A DNA stretch of 60,000 nt from Antedon mediterranea. Taxonomy: Eukaryota; Echinodermata; Crinoidea; Comatulida; Antedonidae. The stretch covers positions 17,437,312 to 17,497,311 of the forward strand of contig NC_092675.1 of NCBI RefSeq assembly GCF_964355755.1, read 5' to 3'. The translations under genes were made by a program, and so were the position numbers. Positions 35,571-46,180 of the stretch are shown here, piece by piece. Numbering within the stretch: the first letter of the stretch is position 1; every line of letters starts with the position of its first letter. The notes beneath the pieces were generated by a model. The model searched no databases. It saw nothing but the letters and a program-made list of their open reading frames with translations, and was not told the DNA's origin.

Positions 35571-38500
35571 TAGACTTGCCCCAAGTCTGTATTGTTTTTT
35601 ATTTTTATTTCGACGGCGATTTTTGTCTGAAAATACAGACTTGTGAAACACGTATAGAAATCGATTTGCAGACCGCAAACATCCAATAAGAATGACGTAG
35701 GTTATCATACCGTATTTGGCTTTATGGGGCGGGCGGTATGTAAATATGGATTTCGAATCAACCAATGATCATTTTGTTTCAAAATGAAAAAGATCGAGTA
35801 CGTACAGTGCTGAATGTACGATCGAGACTGTTGAAATATGAAATCGTGTTGCCAAGTTGTTTTGTTTATTAATTGTTTAGTCCTTATAGTCCATGGGATT
35901 TAGACTTTTAACTCACACAAATTGCAAGAAAAGGTTTTTTTGGTGAAATGTGTTCTTTAGACCCCACTGAACACATTTATCAACGTTAGGACATTTTTCG
36001 ACAACGGGAAGTAGCCTAATTTGCATAATTAAAAATGGCGGCCATTTTTAATAACGTACTATGTATCTTGGAAACCGCTAGTCACAGATACTTAATTATG
36101 GTGTTAAAATCGTTAGAATATATGTTTTTATATTCACTTTAATGAAAAGGTTTGTCCAAAAATGAATGGAAGTGCTATTTCTAACATGATTGACCTTTGA
36201 CCTTGATTTATCATATCTCAGCAACCACTAATCGGAGATATACAAATTAGGGCTTAAATTGTTCAGAAACTACACATTTATATCCAGTCTAATGGCATGT
36301 TTTTGCAAAAAATGGCGGATTCTAACATTATTGACCTTTGACCTTGATTTATCATATCTTAGCAACCACTAATCTGAGAGACACACAATATGGCTCAAAC
36401 TGTTCAGAAACTACATATTTATATATAGTCTAATGGCATGTTTTTGCAAAAAATGGCCGATTCTAACATTATTGACCTTTGAACTTTGCACTACATAAAA
36501 TCACATAACTTTGAAAATATTGTACATATGAAATTATTTTTAGTGTCAAATTGTTCAGAACATACATGTTTCTATAGAGTCCAATGACACATTATGTCCA
36601 ATAATGACCTATTGTATGGTTATTAACATTTGAACTATATTTGAAAAGGATTTAAACCCGGAATCTTCTTCTTGTGGACATCCATTAGAACATGTGATTT
36701 GGCACTTTAAAATGTAAGAGTTGCAACGTTATATTACTGTTTACGGCGAAAATATTGCAAGTGGTGGTCAGCCTAATTATGAGTCTCGATAGCCAATTAA
36801 TTAAACTAAACTAAATATGTTGCATTATTTAATATCGATCTTTTAAAATTCCAGTTGTCAACAATGCGTCTAGTTGTAGAAAAGGCCTTCTTAAAAGAAT
36901 GCCCTCAAGAGTGATGCTATCCTTAACAAAATATAAACTAAATAATCTTTAGAAATTTGTTGGTTGAATATGCCATTTAATGCCAATTTAATTTGATCAA
37001 AAAATAAATTACTAACTTGAAAAAAACTTTAATAAACCTGCAAAATGGCATGGCCTATTTAAAGTATGTACAATATATCATAAAAAAAACCTACATCTTT
37101 GTTGGCTCTTTTAATAGTGTCAACATCAACTTTCTCCTGAGTAAGATGTAAGACCTAATTTAAAATTTATTAATAATCCAAACCTATAATGTATGTATAC
37201 ATAGTCTAATATTTTGTTTTAAGTGAATATTTTCAGTAACTAAATTAAATCAACTGGTTACATGCACTTTAAATTACCACCATATTCTAAACAAGTAGTG
37301 CCAAATCGCATGTTCTAATGAATGCAAACATGAAGAAGATTTCGGGTTTAAAAATCCTTTTCAAATATAGTTCAAATGTTAATAACCATACAGTAGGTCA
37401 TTATTGGACCTAATGTGTCATTGGACTCTATAGAAACATGTATGTTTTGAACAATTTGACACTAAAAATAATTTCATATGTACAATATTTTCAAAGTTTG
37501 GTATTTTTTGGCGATTTTATGTAGTGCAAAGTTCAAAGATCAATAATGTTAGAATCGGTCATTTTTTGCAAAAACATGCCATTAGACTAAATATAAATAT
37601 GTAGTTTCTGAACAGTTTGAGCCATATTGTGTGTCTCTCAGATTAGTGGTTGCTAAGATATGATAAATCAAGGTCAAAGGTCAATAATGTTAGAATCCGC
37701 CATTTTTTGCAAAAACATGCCATTAGACTGGATATAAATGTGTAGTTTCTGAACAATTTAAGCCCTAATTTGTATATCTCCGATTAGTGGTTGCTGAGAT
37801 ATGATAAATCAAGGTCAAAGGTCAATAATGTTAGAAATAGCACTTCCATTCATTTTTGGACAAACTTTTTCATTAAAGTGAATATAAAAACATATATTCT
37901 AACGATTTTAACACCATAATTAAGTATCTGTGACTAGCGGTTTCCAAGATACATAGTACGTTACTAAAAATGGCCGCCATTTTTAATTATGCAAATTAGG
38001 CTACTTCCCGTTGTCGAAAAATGTCCTAACGTTGATAAATGTGTTCAGTAGGGTCTAAAGAACACATTTCATCAAAAAAACCTTTTCTTGCAATTTGTGT
38101 GAGAAAAGGGTCATTTTTTAGCTAAATCCCATGGACTATTAGCCTAGGCCTCCTTCGTAGGTCCTACTCAACTCGCACGTATGACCTGCCAAATAAAACA
38201 CCAATAAGGTAGGCCTACATACCACCACCGGCACACAACAGGATTCACACACAACAGACAGGGCTACACCAGTCCAGGGAGTTGTACACCACTACACAGA
38301 ACAGGACAGGGTCTGGGTGGGAATTAAATCAAATTATCTCCGCGTAATAATGATCCATTCAATGTTTGATTTGCGGAGAAGCAAGACGAGTTTTCTTGGG
38401 AAAAATCCCATCAAATGTTTACCAGACTACTACTAGGCATACGGTATAAAATCATTTCTAGCCTTCAGAAACTTTCATTAATGTACCCAAGTACACATTG

Positions 38501-38789
38501 TCTAAACGTAACATAGCACATGCGTACCTTCTTAGTTGTTGAGTCTTTGAAATTCTGAAACATGAATATTAAAACCGTGTACGAGTGAGTAGCCAATCGC
38601 ATGCAGCTGAAACTAGTCAACCGGATAATCTATGCACCAAGAATTCTTGGTGTCAAACCACGTGACTTTTGCGTGTTTCCCCAGACGGAGTATCCAAACT
38701 CAAGTAATACACGTATGAAACGCCATATGTGCAAAAATATTTATATTTTTACTAATATTAAGAAAAAACTCCGTCTGGAGCCCAGACTA
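35571..38789. mobile_element. TIR transposon copy 2, interrupted by a foldback element
   Basis: Flanked by the 9-mer TGTAACTCC (35562-35570 and 38790-38798). 35571-35886 is the reverse complement of 23565-23882 and 38142-38789 of 22927-23560, so this is the opposite-orientation copy of the 956-bp element. Without the insert it would measure about 964 bp. Confidence 0.88.
35887..38138. mobile_element. 2252-bp foldback element, arms of about 820 bp, TTA target duplication
   Basis: Perfect 17-bp ends TAGTCCATGGGATTTAG (inverted at 38122-38138) between TTA trinucleotides (35884-35886, 38139-38141). The uninterrupted paralogue at 23545 shows the empty site. Arms 35887-36712 and 37299-38138 are close complements. 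Each contains three related units of about 120 bp (TTGACCTTTGACCTTGATTT, ATCATATCT(C/T)AGCAACCAC, GTTCAGAA(A/C)(C/A)TAC). The loop is about 590 bp. A TTA duplication would fit PIF/Harbinger. No transposase was found. Confidence 0.88.
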
Positions 38790-38800
38790 TGTAACTCCTC

Positions 38801-39102
38801 GAGCTCCCCCCATGCTCAATGTTTTTGTTTCTATGGAGCGCCAAAAGAGCAACAATAATAGTACAAGTATAAAAACAGAAAGAAAACGAAACAAAAAAAC
38901 TTATCATGATTTTTAAATTAAAATTTATTTGCCAGTATTTATTTCTTTGTACTTGCATGATTATACTATTATCATTACAATTTTAATTTTACATTGTTCC
39001 ATCCACACTGTAGATGGACTCCACAGAGTTTTCAGCCCTCTATATAATTTTTGCTCTTTTGACGTTCCATAGAAACAAAAACATTCCGAACATGGCCCAT
39101 GG
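38801..39102. repeat. Small inverted-repeat element with 45-bp arms
   Basis: AATGTTTTTGTTTCTATGGA followed by (G/A)CG(C/T)CAAAAGAGCAA at 38818-38852 recurs inverted at 39050-39086. It starts next to the target duplication of the preceding element, inside the 6.8-kb element. Confidence 0.7.
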
Positions 39103-39106
39103 GGTA

Positions 39107-41605
39107 GGCCTACTGTACTGGGAGTATGGTCGAAGCGGCCGCCAACCAAAGCGGCCGCCAGTTTAATATCGTCATTTGTATGGAACGCCATGTGCGCTTT
39201 AATCTTTGATTGTCGTTGTCAACGCCATGGCCTATGGCGAGTTGAGTTACAGCTGTGTGTATGGTCAAACCAATAAATATAAGCCAAATCATGTACTATC
39301 GAATCTTTATATTTCTATAATAATTAAGTTTGCCTGCGGATAAATCAATGTATATTTTATTTGTATTTTAATATTAATAACTAACTAAATATATTTACAT
39401 TATATATTATCGAATCATTAATAATTTACGTTTGCCAGGGAAAATTTTCATTTAAACATTTTGTTTAGCAATATTGCTAATCAAACTGATTTTTAAGTCG
39501 AGAAACATAGTTTTGTATAGTATTTTTTGCTACACAATTTTCAAAATGTGTAGCAATAAGGTTGTTTTGTATAGCTTTTTGCTATGCTACACTGGCGAAA
39601 ATGTCCCTGTTTGCATCATAATCTACATACTATTGGACCTCTATGTCTCATTTATTACGTACTATTTATTTATTTGTTTATTTTATCCTCTTGACCCGAC
39701 GTTTCTTGAGCACTCTCCTATCGAATCTTTATACAGTATTGCATTAATAATTTACGTACGGTATTGGCGAATATTTATATCTCATTTACATACTATCGAA
39801 TCTTCATACAGTATTGCAATAATAATTTACGTACGGTATTGCCGAATCTTTATATCTCATTTACATACTATCGAATCTTTTTACAGTATTGCAATATAAT
39901 AATTTACGTACGGTATTGCCGAATATTTATATCTCATTTACATACTATCGAATCCTTATACAGTATTGCATTAATAATTTACGTACGGTATTGCTGAATC
40001 CTTGTATCTCATAGAATCTTTTTACAGTATTGCAATAATAATTTACGTACTATTAAGGTATTGCCGAATCTTTATATCTCATTTACATACTATCGAGTCT
40101 TTATACAGTATTGCATTAATAATTTACGTACGGTATTGCCGAATATTTATATCTCATTTACATACTATCGAATCTTTATACAGTATTGCATTAATAATTT
40201 ACGTACGGTATTGCCGAATATTTATATCTCATTTACATACTATCGAATCTTTATACAGTACTGCATTAATAATTTACGTACGGTATTGCCGAATCTTTAT
40301 ATCTCATTTACATCAAATCTTTATACAGTATTGCAATAATAATTTACGTACGGTATTGCCGAATATTTATATCTAATTTACATCAAATCTTTATACAGTA
40401 TTGCATTAATAATTCATGTACGGTATTGCCGAATCTTTATATCTCATTTACATCGAATCTTTATACAGTATTGCAATAATAATTTACGTACGGTATTGCC
40501 GAATATTTATATCTCATTTACATCGAATCTTTACAGTATTACATTAATAATTTACGTACGGTATTGCCGAATCTTTATATCTCATTTACATCGAATCTTT
40601 ATACAGTATTGCAATAATAAGTTACGTACGGTATTGTCGAATATTTATATCTCATTAATTTACATCGAATCTTTACACTATTGCATTAATAATTTACGTA
40701 CGGTATTGCCGAATCTTTATATCTCATTTACATCGAATCTTTATACAGTATTGCAATAATAAGTTACGTACGGTATTGCCGAATTTTTATATCTCGTTTA
40801 CACTGTACTATCGAATCTTGGTTTTTATTATTAGTAATAGGGTGTGTTGTACATTTAAGTGTTATTCCATTGTAATACATTGTTTGTGTTTTCAATGAAG
40901 CAACGTGAAGACGAAAACGCGACCTTCAACAGCACTATTCCTGGCCGGCCGCCAGTCGAGTTATTAGCAGAAATTCACGTAATTAATTACCGTACAGTAC
41001 AGGCACTTGCGTTTTATTTTAGTATTTAAAACTAATTTTAAATTGATCAATATTTATATATCTGAAGGTATAAAACAATTTAGGATATTAAATAAATAAA
41101 TTGATGTCATCATGTTATTGTAATTAAATTATGTTTGCGAACACGTACTACTTACAGTAGTTACTTTACTAATATATTAATATACAATAACAAATATATA
41201 TATTTTGATTTGATATATTTTATTGAAAAAATATATATATTATTCTTAATAATTGGCATATTATATATTATACAATAAAAACACCACAATGTTTTTTATT
41301 GACTTTATTAAACATATATATCATTTAGAACAGTTAAAGTAAGTAATCATCGATTCGCCATTTCGTTTAAAAGAAGGTATCACATTCAATCTGTCAAAAA
41401 AGAGAATATATTACATAATATTAATAATGTAAGTTGTTATTTACGTCCGAGGAAAAGAAAACCTGACGATCGAAACAATGACAATCAAAAATGACAAAAC
41501 AACGACAATCAAAGCGCACACGGCGTTCCATACAAATTACCGTTATTGAACTAGCGGCCGCTTTGGTTGGCGGCCGCTTCGACCGTAATCCCTGTACTGT
41601 AGGCT
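39107..41605. mobile_element. 2.5-kb inverted-repeat element holding a tandem array
   Basis: 39107-39222 and 41500-41605 are inverted (GGTCGAAGCGGCCGCC, AACCAAAGCGGCCGC, TTTGTATGGAACGCC, AAAGATTGTCGTTGT-like blocks). The GC-rich NotI-like words stand out against an AT-rich interior. Most of the interior is the array at 39715-40820. The exact ends and target duplication are unclear because similarity fades at both outer edges (TACTGTACTGGGA versus TACAGTACAGGGA). Confidence 0.75.
39715..40820. repeat. Tandem array, about 15 units of 65-77 bp
   Basis: Unit: TTTACGTACGGTATTGCCGA, ATCTTTATATCTCATTTACA, (TACTATCGAA or TCGAA)TCTTTATACAG, TATTGCAATAATAA. Long units carry TACTATC and short ones lack it; the short form predominates after 40300. 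The ORFs of 77-141 codons here are translations of the array. Confidence 0.93.
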
Positions 41606-41863
41606 AGTCATTTTGTGTGCGAGAAAAACGTCTGTAAAATCATCAATTTAAAAATGTATTTGTTACTTTTTATGTAATTCTTTTTCATGAAAGTGCCAAT
41701 TCTAAGGTGTGGTATTCAGAATAAATGTTGGGAGTTAAAATACAAGGCAGGTGCGAAAGATAAATATTTGTAATCTTAGGTGTTGGGTCTTAGCTTTCGT
41801 GATCTTAGGTCTTAGGGGGTCTGAGCTTTCGTGGTCTGAGCTTTCGTGACACCCCACTTCATC

Positions 41864-42215
41864 ACCCTAGATATTTCAATTGTGAAGTATCCTATTACAA
41901 ACACAAACTTTAATTGACTGTTTCGATAATAATTCAATGAATATCTGACACTGACAGTGAATATAGGGATTTGTAATTTTAGCATGACATGTCCTAATAG
42001 ACTCTTTCCCAGCCGTTTTTTGGGTCCACTGTAGCAGCTGGAATCAATCAATCATAGTGGAGTTTCCATTTTCACAAAACTGTCTGTCCTTAGCACTATA
42101 ACTGCTGCTTGCTTTAGCTTCTGATTGAGTAGTCCTAATGGGACGTAGCGGGCTAGAGCAGCAGCGTGAAAAAGACGATAATAAATCTACCCCATCATTG
42201 GGTTGGTCGAGTGTA
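41864..42215. other. Intergenic spacer, no feature seen
   Basis: Plain AT-rich sequence between the 6.8-kb element and the candidate promoter. No ORF or repeat is recognised. Confidence 0.4.
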
Positions 42216-42310
42216 ACGAGTATGCCAATTATGATTGGCCCACGGATACGTAGTACAAATTACGAAAAGATGACGTAATTTTTGTTTCGAGAGCTGATGA
42301 CGTATGATAG
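42216..42310 (+). promoter_or_regulatory. Candidate ER-stress promoter: ERSE-II and two CRE-like sites
   Basis: ATTGGCCCACG at 42234-42244 fits the ERSE-II consensus ATTGGnCCACG exactly; this element binds NF-Y and ATF6/XBP1 in vertebrates (established). TGACGTAA follows at 42271-42278 and TGACGTAT at 42298-42305, both ATF/CREB-type cores; an inverted CCAAT (CCAATTATG) is nearby. The CCPG1-like start codon is 6.4 kb downstream and a splice acceptor precedes its first coding exon, so a 5' noncoding exon here is possible. The link to the gene is inference. Confidence 0.4.
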
Positions 42311-42519
42311 CAAAATAAATAATGTCAATATTATTGACGACGATCATGATCAAGAAGAGGTTACTGAAAATATATTTAATTATATTCTAGCTAGGTATTG
42401 TAGGTATAGGCCTACTAGATTTTCCATTTATCGGAAGAGTGAACACATATTTTAAGGTTGGTGCCGTTTTGATGACTTAAATATGATTTGTGGTGAATTT
42501 AAGTTGATTTATTTTCCAC

Positions 42520-42750
42520 TAGCCTACTCTACTAGCTAGGCTAGGCCTAGCCTCTACTACTAGGTAGGGCCTAGCCTAGCCTATAGGCCCTAGGGTAGGG
42601 GCCTAGCTAGGCTAAGCCTTGCTAGGCTAGATAGAGGGGCGTCTCCTAGCCTAGTAGTAGGCCTATATGGTAGGACTAGCTAAGCTAGGGACCTAACAGG
42701 CCTATATAGGCCATACATAGGCTCCTGCCTAGCTAGGCTGGGCTGGCTTT
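42520..42750. repeat. Low-complexity CTAG/GGCCTA-rich tract
   Basis: Dense repetition of CTAGGC, TAGCCTA and GGCCTAG words without a fixed period. A shorter similar tract is at 33235-33315, just inside VPS34 intron 1. Confidence 0.75.
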
Positions 42751-42759
42751 TAGTTAGAG

Positions 42760-44557
42760 GATGTCAGATGAAATCGGTCGCGTCTGAAATCGGTCGCGTT
42801 TGAAATCGGTCGCAATAAAATCAACTTTCGGTATTTTGTATGGCGCGCCGCTAGAGCTATACGTTTAATGATATCGGTCGCGTTTGAAATCGGTCGCGCT
42901 ATTTTGTATGGGACGCACTACGATACATTTTTAATGAAAACGCTAATTATGTTTTTAGTTAATTTTGAATATAGAATTTCTAACTAATACTATTAACATT
43001 TTGTTTACCTCAATCGTTATTATTTTTTTAGTACAGTAGGCTTAAATATAAATATTTATCTCATTATTTATAAATAATTTGTGTTTTCATTTTATCTTAC
43101 AGGTGTCAATGAATAATTGTAATGTGTTCGTTTAGAAAATCGTTTTAAAAAGTGTTATTGAATATTGTTTAAGTTTTTGAAAAGATTAGCATGCCACTGT
43201 TTAAAGTTTTAAAAATGTTGAATTAAACAAGTAGACGCGCCTATTGCGTATTTTTTTATCACAGTTAATTACGAAACTAGTTCTATACCTGCAAGTGGAT
43301 ACCAGCTCAATGAGGTTTATGCAATAAAGGAAGATGATGTATGACGATGATTTTTACGTTCGATATCCGCTACTCTTACGTGAGCATGGTTTTAGGATAA
43401 TACTAATAAAATAATATGCCGTTATATATCACTCTAAACTGTACAATGATAGGCCTAGTGATTATTATAAATGTATAGAAAATATATAGAAATAAAAGAT
43501 ATTCAAATTAAAAACTATAGTATTGCCGAGGTATATACGTAAATTATATACATCATTTCACCATGGAACTAGGTTTCACAAAACACGTGCAGGCCTATAG
43601 ATGTTTTAAACGTATGGTTATTAGTAATAGGCCTATTATACGTCATCTTTACATGTCCATGGACAACGATCGCCGTACGTGTTTTGTCCATGATTTGACA
43701 CACTAGTGCATGTTTTTTTTAAAAGGGAATCCCCGTCAGCAAAATAACGTGCAGTTAACGTCTGCATGATCATAGAAGGCGCATCCACGATATGATTAAT
43801 GGCCTATTTCGGGGTTTATTTCAGTAACTCGCCTTTTAACGATCCGCATATAATAATCATTTTTTACTAGAAAATATTTTAGGCCTAAACATTAGAAATA
43901 AAAATATACACGTGATTTGCCTCAACAATATTCATTATAGGCCTAAACTTAATATTATCCTACATAACGTACGGACATAAATAAAATAGAAATTAAAATA
44001 CGGTAAGGTAATCCAATAGTAAGTTTTTAACGACATGGATATGATATATCTGCCACAGTATGCATAAGTATAAAAATGGATACGCTGGCTTTACGGGCTA
44101 TATATTGTTTGATTAATAAAAGACACAGACGTATATTCTCTATATAATATATTAATTACACAGTGCATAATAAAATAGAGGTAAATTATTATATGCCTAA
44201 TAAAATATTTAAACGTGTTTAGAAATGGCCATTTAGAAAAGACACAGTCCTTCTTCTCCGAGACATGTGAAATAAAAAAAAAATGATAATAAATATTTAT
44301 TAACCAAAATAAAAAATATCCACATAAATAATCTAGTTCCTAAAAAATATCAATTAAATAAACTATATAAACGAAGAAAATGTATATCCCGCTAGCATGC
44401 ATCTCGCTCCATACAAAATAGCGCGACCGATTTCAAACGCGACCGATTTCAAACATATAGCTCTAGCGGCGCGCCATACAAAATACCGGAAGTTGATTTT
44501 ATCGCGACCGATTTCAAACGCGACCGATTTCAGACGCGACCGATTTCATCGTAAACC
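42760..44557. mobile_element. 1.8-kb TIR element with 16-bp satellite ends, 8-bp target duplication
   Basis: Flanked by AGTTAGAG (42752-42759 and 44558-44565). The inverted ends are about 150 bp, nearly identical, and consist of the iterated unit GAAATCGGTCGCGTTT. A shared spacer (AATCAACTT(T/C)CGGTATTTTG, GGCGCGCCGCTAGAGCTATA) splits each end into a three-unit outer and a two-unit inner block. The interior has no transposase ORF but resembles the body of the 31.5-33.2 kb element. Architecture and 8-bp duplication recall sea urchin TU foldback elements. Confidence 0.85.
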
Positions 44558-44565
44558 AGTTAGAG

Positions 44566-45282
44566 CCTACTAGCTAGGCCACTACTAGGCTATTATAGGG
44601 AACGTAGGTTACGTCTGTGTCCTCTATTTTATATGCAACAAATTACGTAAGGAAAATTTATTATTAATAAACATTCAGTTTACTATTATTATTATTATTA
44701 TTTTTATTACATACAGTGAACATTTATGATTAATAAGCCCCGAAAGGCAATCTCATCAGATTCATTATCCATTATAAATCGCAAATATTTCGTAAAAATT
44801 AAGACATTATTCGATCAATTAATTAGGCTATTGCTCTCTGTAGATAGCCTATTGTTATTGTCAAAAATTTCATTTTTTCTGCTCATTTTTTGTTTGCAGC
44901 AGATCTAAAAAACGGCGGTAGCAGTTATGTTGTAACTTGGCCAGCAGATGCATGTATATATGTCAATTTTCTTCCAATTTTCAATAATGTTATTATAATA
45001 ATAATAATAATAATAACTTTATTTGAACAGACGCTTTTAGAACAGCGGCACACGTTTTATGACGGTGCGTTCATAAGTTTAAAGAAAAAGAAAAGGAAAT
45101 GAATTATACAATAGTTAATTAACAAATTAAAGTATGAAAATAAACTTTAAGATCAACGAATACAGTAAACACAAATAGTAATTTTAAAAGATTTACAGAG
45201 ATGTACACCAGTCTTTCTCTGCAACATTAAATACAATATATAGTGAAAATTAATAAACAAAATTATAAAGCAACAATGCAAA
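44566..45282. other. Intergenic spacer, no gene recognised
   Basis: Contains an inverted copy (44600-44700) of sequence at 32085-32165 (TTTTATATGCAACAAATTAC, AACATTCAGTTTACTA), so it belongs to the same repeat family, and a (TAA)n tract at 44995-45015. Confidence 0.5.
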
Positions 45283-46180
45283 TTAGCTCTTTTTTAACTC
45301 GGATCTTTTTTTCCAGGCAACTTTAAGGAAATTCTTACAGTATTTGTCAAATGCTGTCAAGACAGCTTTACTAGGATCCAAGTTAATATCTCCCCCTAAA
45401 ACTATAGTAGTTTTTTCATTAACATCAGCATTTATAAAATGTTCCCATGTTGCAGACTCATCCAAATTTTCAAGGTCATTATTTAGCTTCACTAATTGGA
45501 TCTCCCTTATAGCATTAAAAGCTTGGCAATTAAATAAAAAATGCTGTACATTTTCTATTTCACCACTCTGACATATAGTGCAGTGGCCCGGCCAGATATT
45601 TCTTTAGACCATTTACAGGTTCGTCCATCTAGAGGTAAAGTGTTGGATCTTAATTTAAATTTTAAGCTTGCACCTGTGAAATTGGTTTTATCAAGAAGAT
45701 AACTCTCAAGGCTAGGACTTTCTTTTAGTTTGGAGTAATCTTCAAGGGATGACTTTTGGTTTATATTATTTAACCAATCCAAAGTGTATGCATCTGCAAC
45801 ATGGTCATCTATGGTTTTAACAGAGAATGAATTAAAAGTATAATTTTCAGTATCAAAAACTTGTTCAAACATATTTAAGTCTTGGCATTTATCTAAAGTT
45901 TCTTTACATAAAGCTAAAAAGTTGTATTTTAATCAAAATCACTGTTGAGTTGAAACATGCAATGGAGTGAAATATTAGGCCATCTATTTACATTCATATT
46001 TATAACACATTTGAGGTATTTGATTTTAGTAATTTCATGTGTTTTTGATAATGGACTCCATCCTAAATCACCATATAGTGCTTGTTGCGGTGTGCATCTC
46101 GGAGCTTTTAGCAGGAATGTTATTACTCAAAACATTCTCCTTCAGACATATGAACTTTTTTTTTATTTGAAAAGTTCATC
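45283..46180 (-). mobile_element. 3' part of a LINE ORF2 (C-terminal region), frameshifted
   Basis: On the minus strand, going down: APRCTPQQALYGDLGWSPLS (46060-46120), then after a break DDHVADAYTLDWLNNINQKS, LKFKLRSNTLPLDG (45630-45870). A frameshift near 45595 leads to HCTICQSGEIENVQHFLFNC (CxxC...H...C knuckle, 45520-45590) and DKYCKNFLKVAWKKR. This order is typical of the region after the reverse transcriptase in CR1/Jockey-group LINEs. Broken, so inactive. Confidence 0.8.

Larger units (their letters stand above)
35059..41854. mobile_element. 6.8-kb composite TIR transposon, 9-bp target duplication
   Basis: Bounded by the identical 9-mer CACTTCATC (35050-35058 and 41855-41863). Termini start GGGTGTCACGAAAGCTCAG and are inverted over about 95 bp. 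Each is built of sub-repeats of ACGAAAGCT(C/A)AGACC separated by CCTAAGACCTAAGATC. A second inverted block lies further in (GCACCTGCC...TTGTATTTT, 35385-35450 and 41695-41760). No transposase ORF is seen. The interior is almost entirely other elements, listed separately. A 9-bp duplication suggests a Mutator-like element. Confidence 0.85.

Noticed and set aside
39474-40759. ORFs of 77-141 codons rich in Ile, Tyr and Ser
   Set aside because: Translations of the 65-77 bp tandem array inside a transposon.
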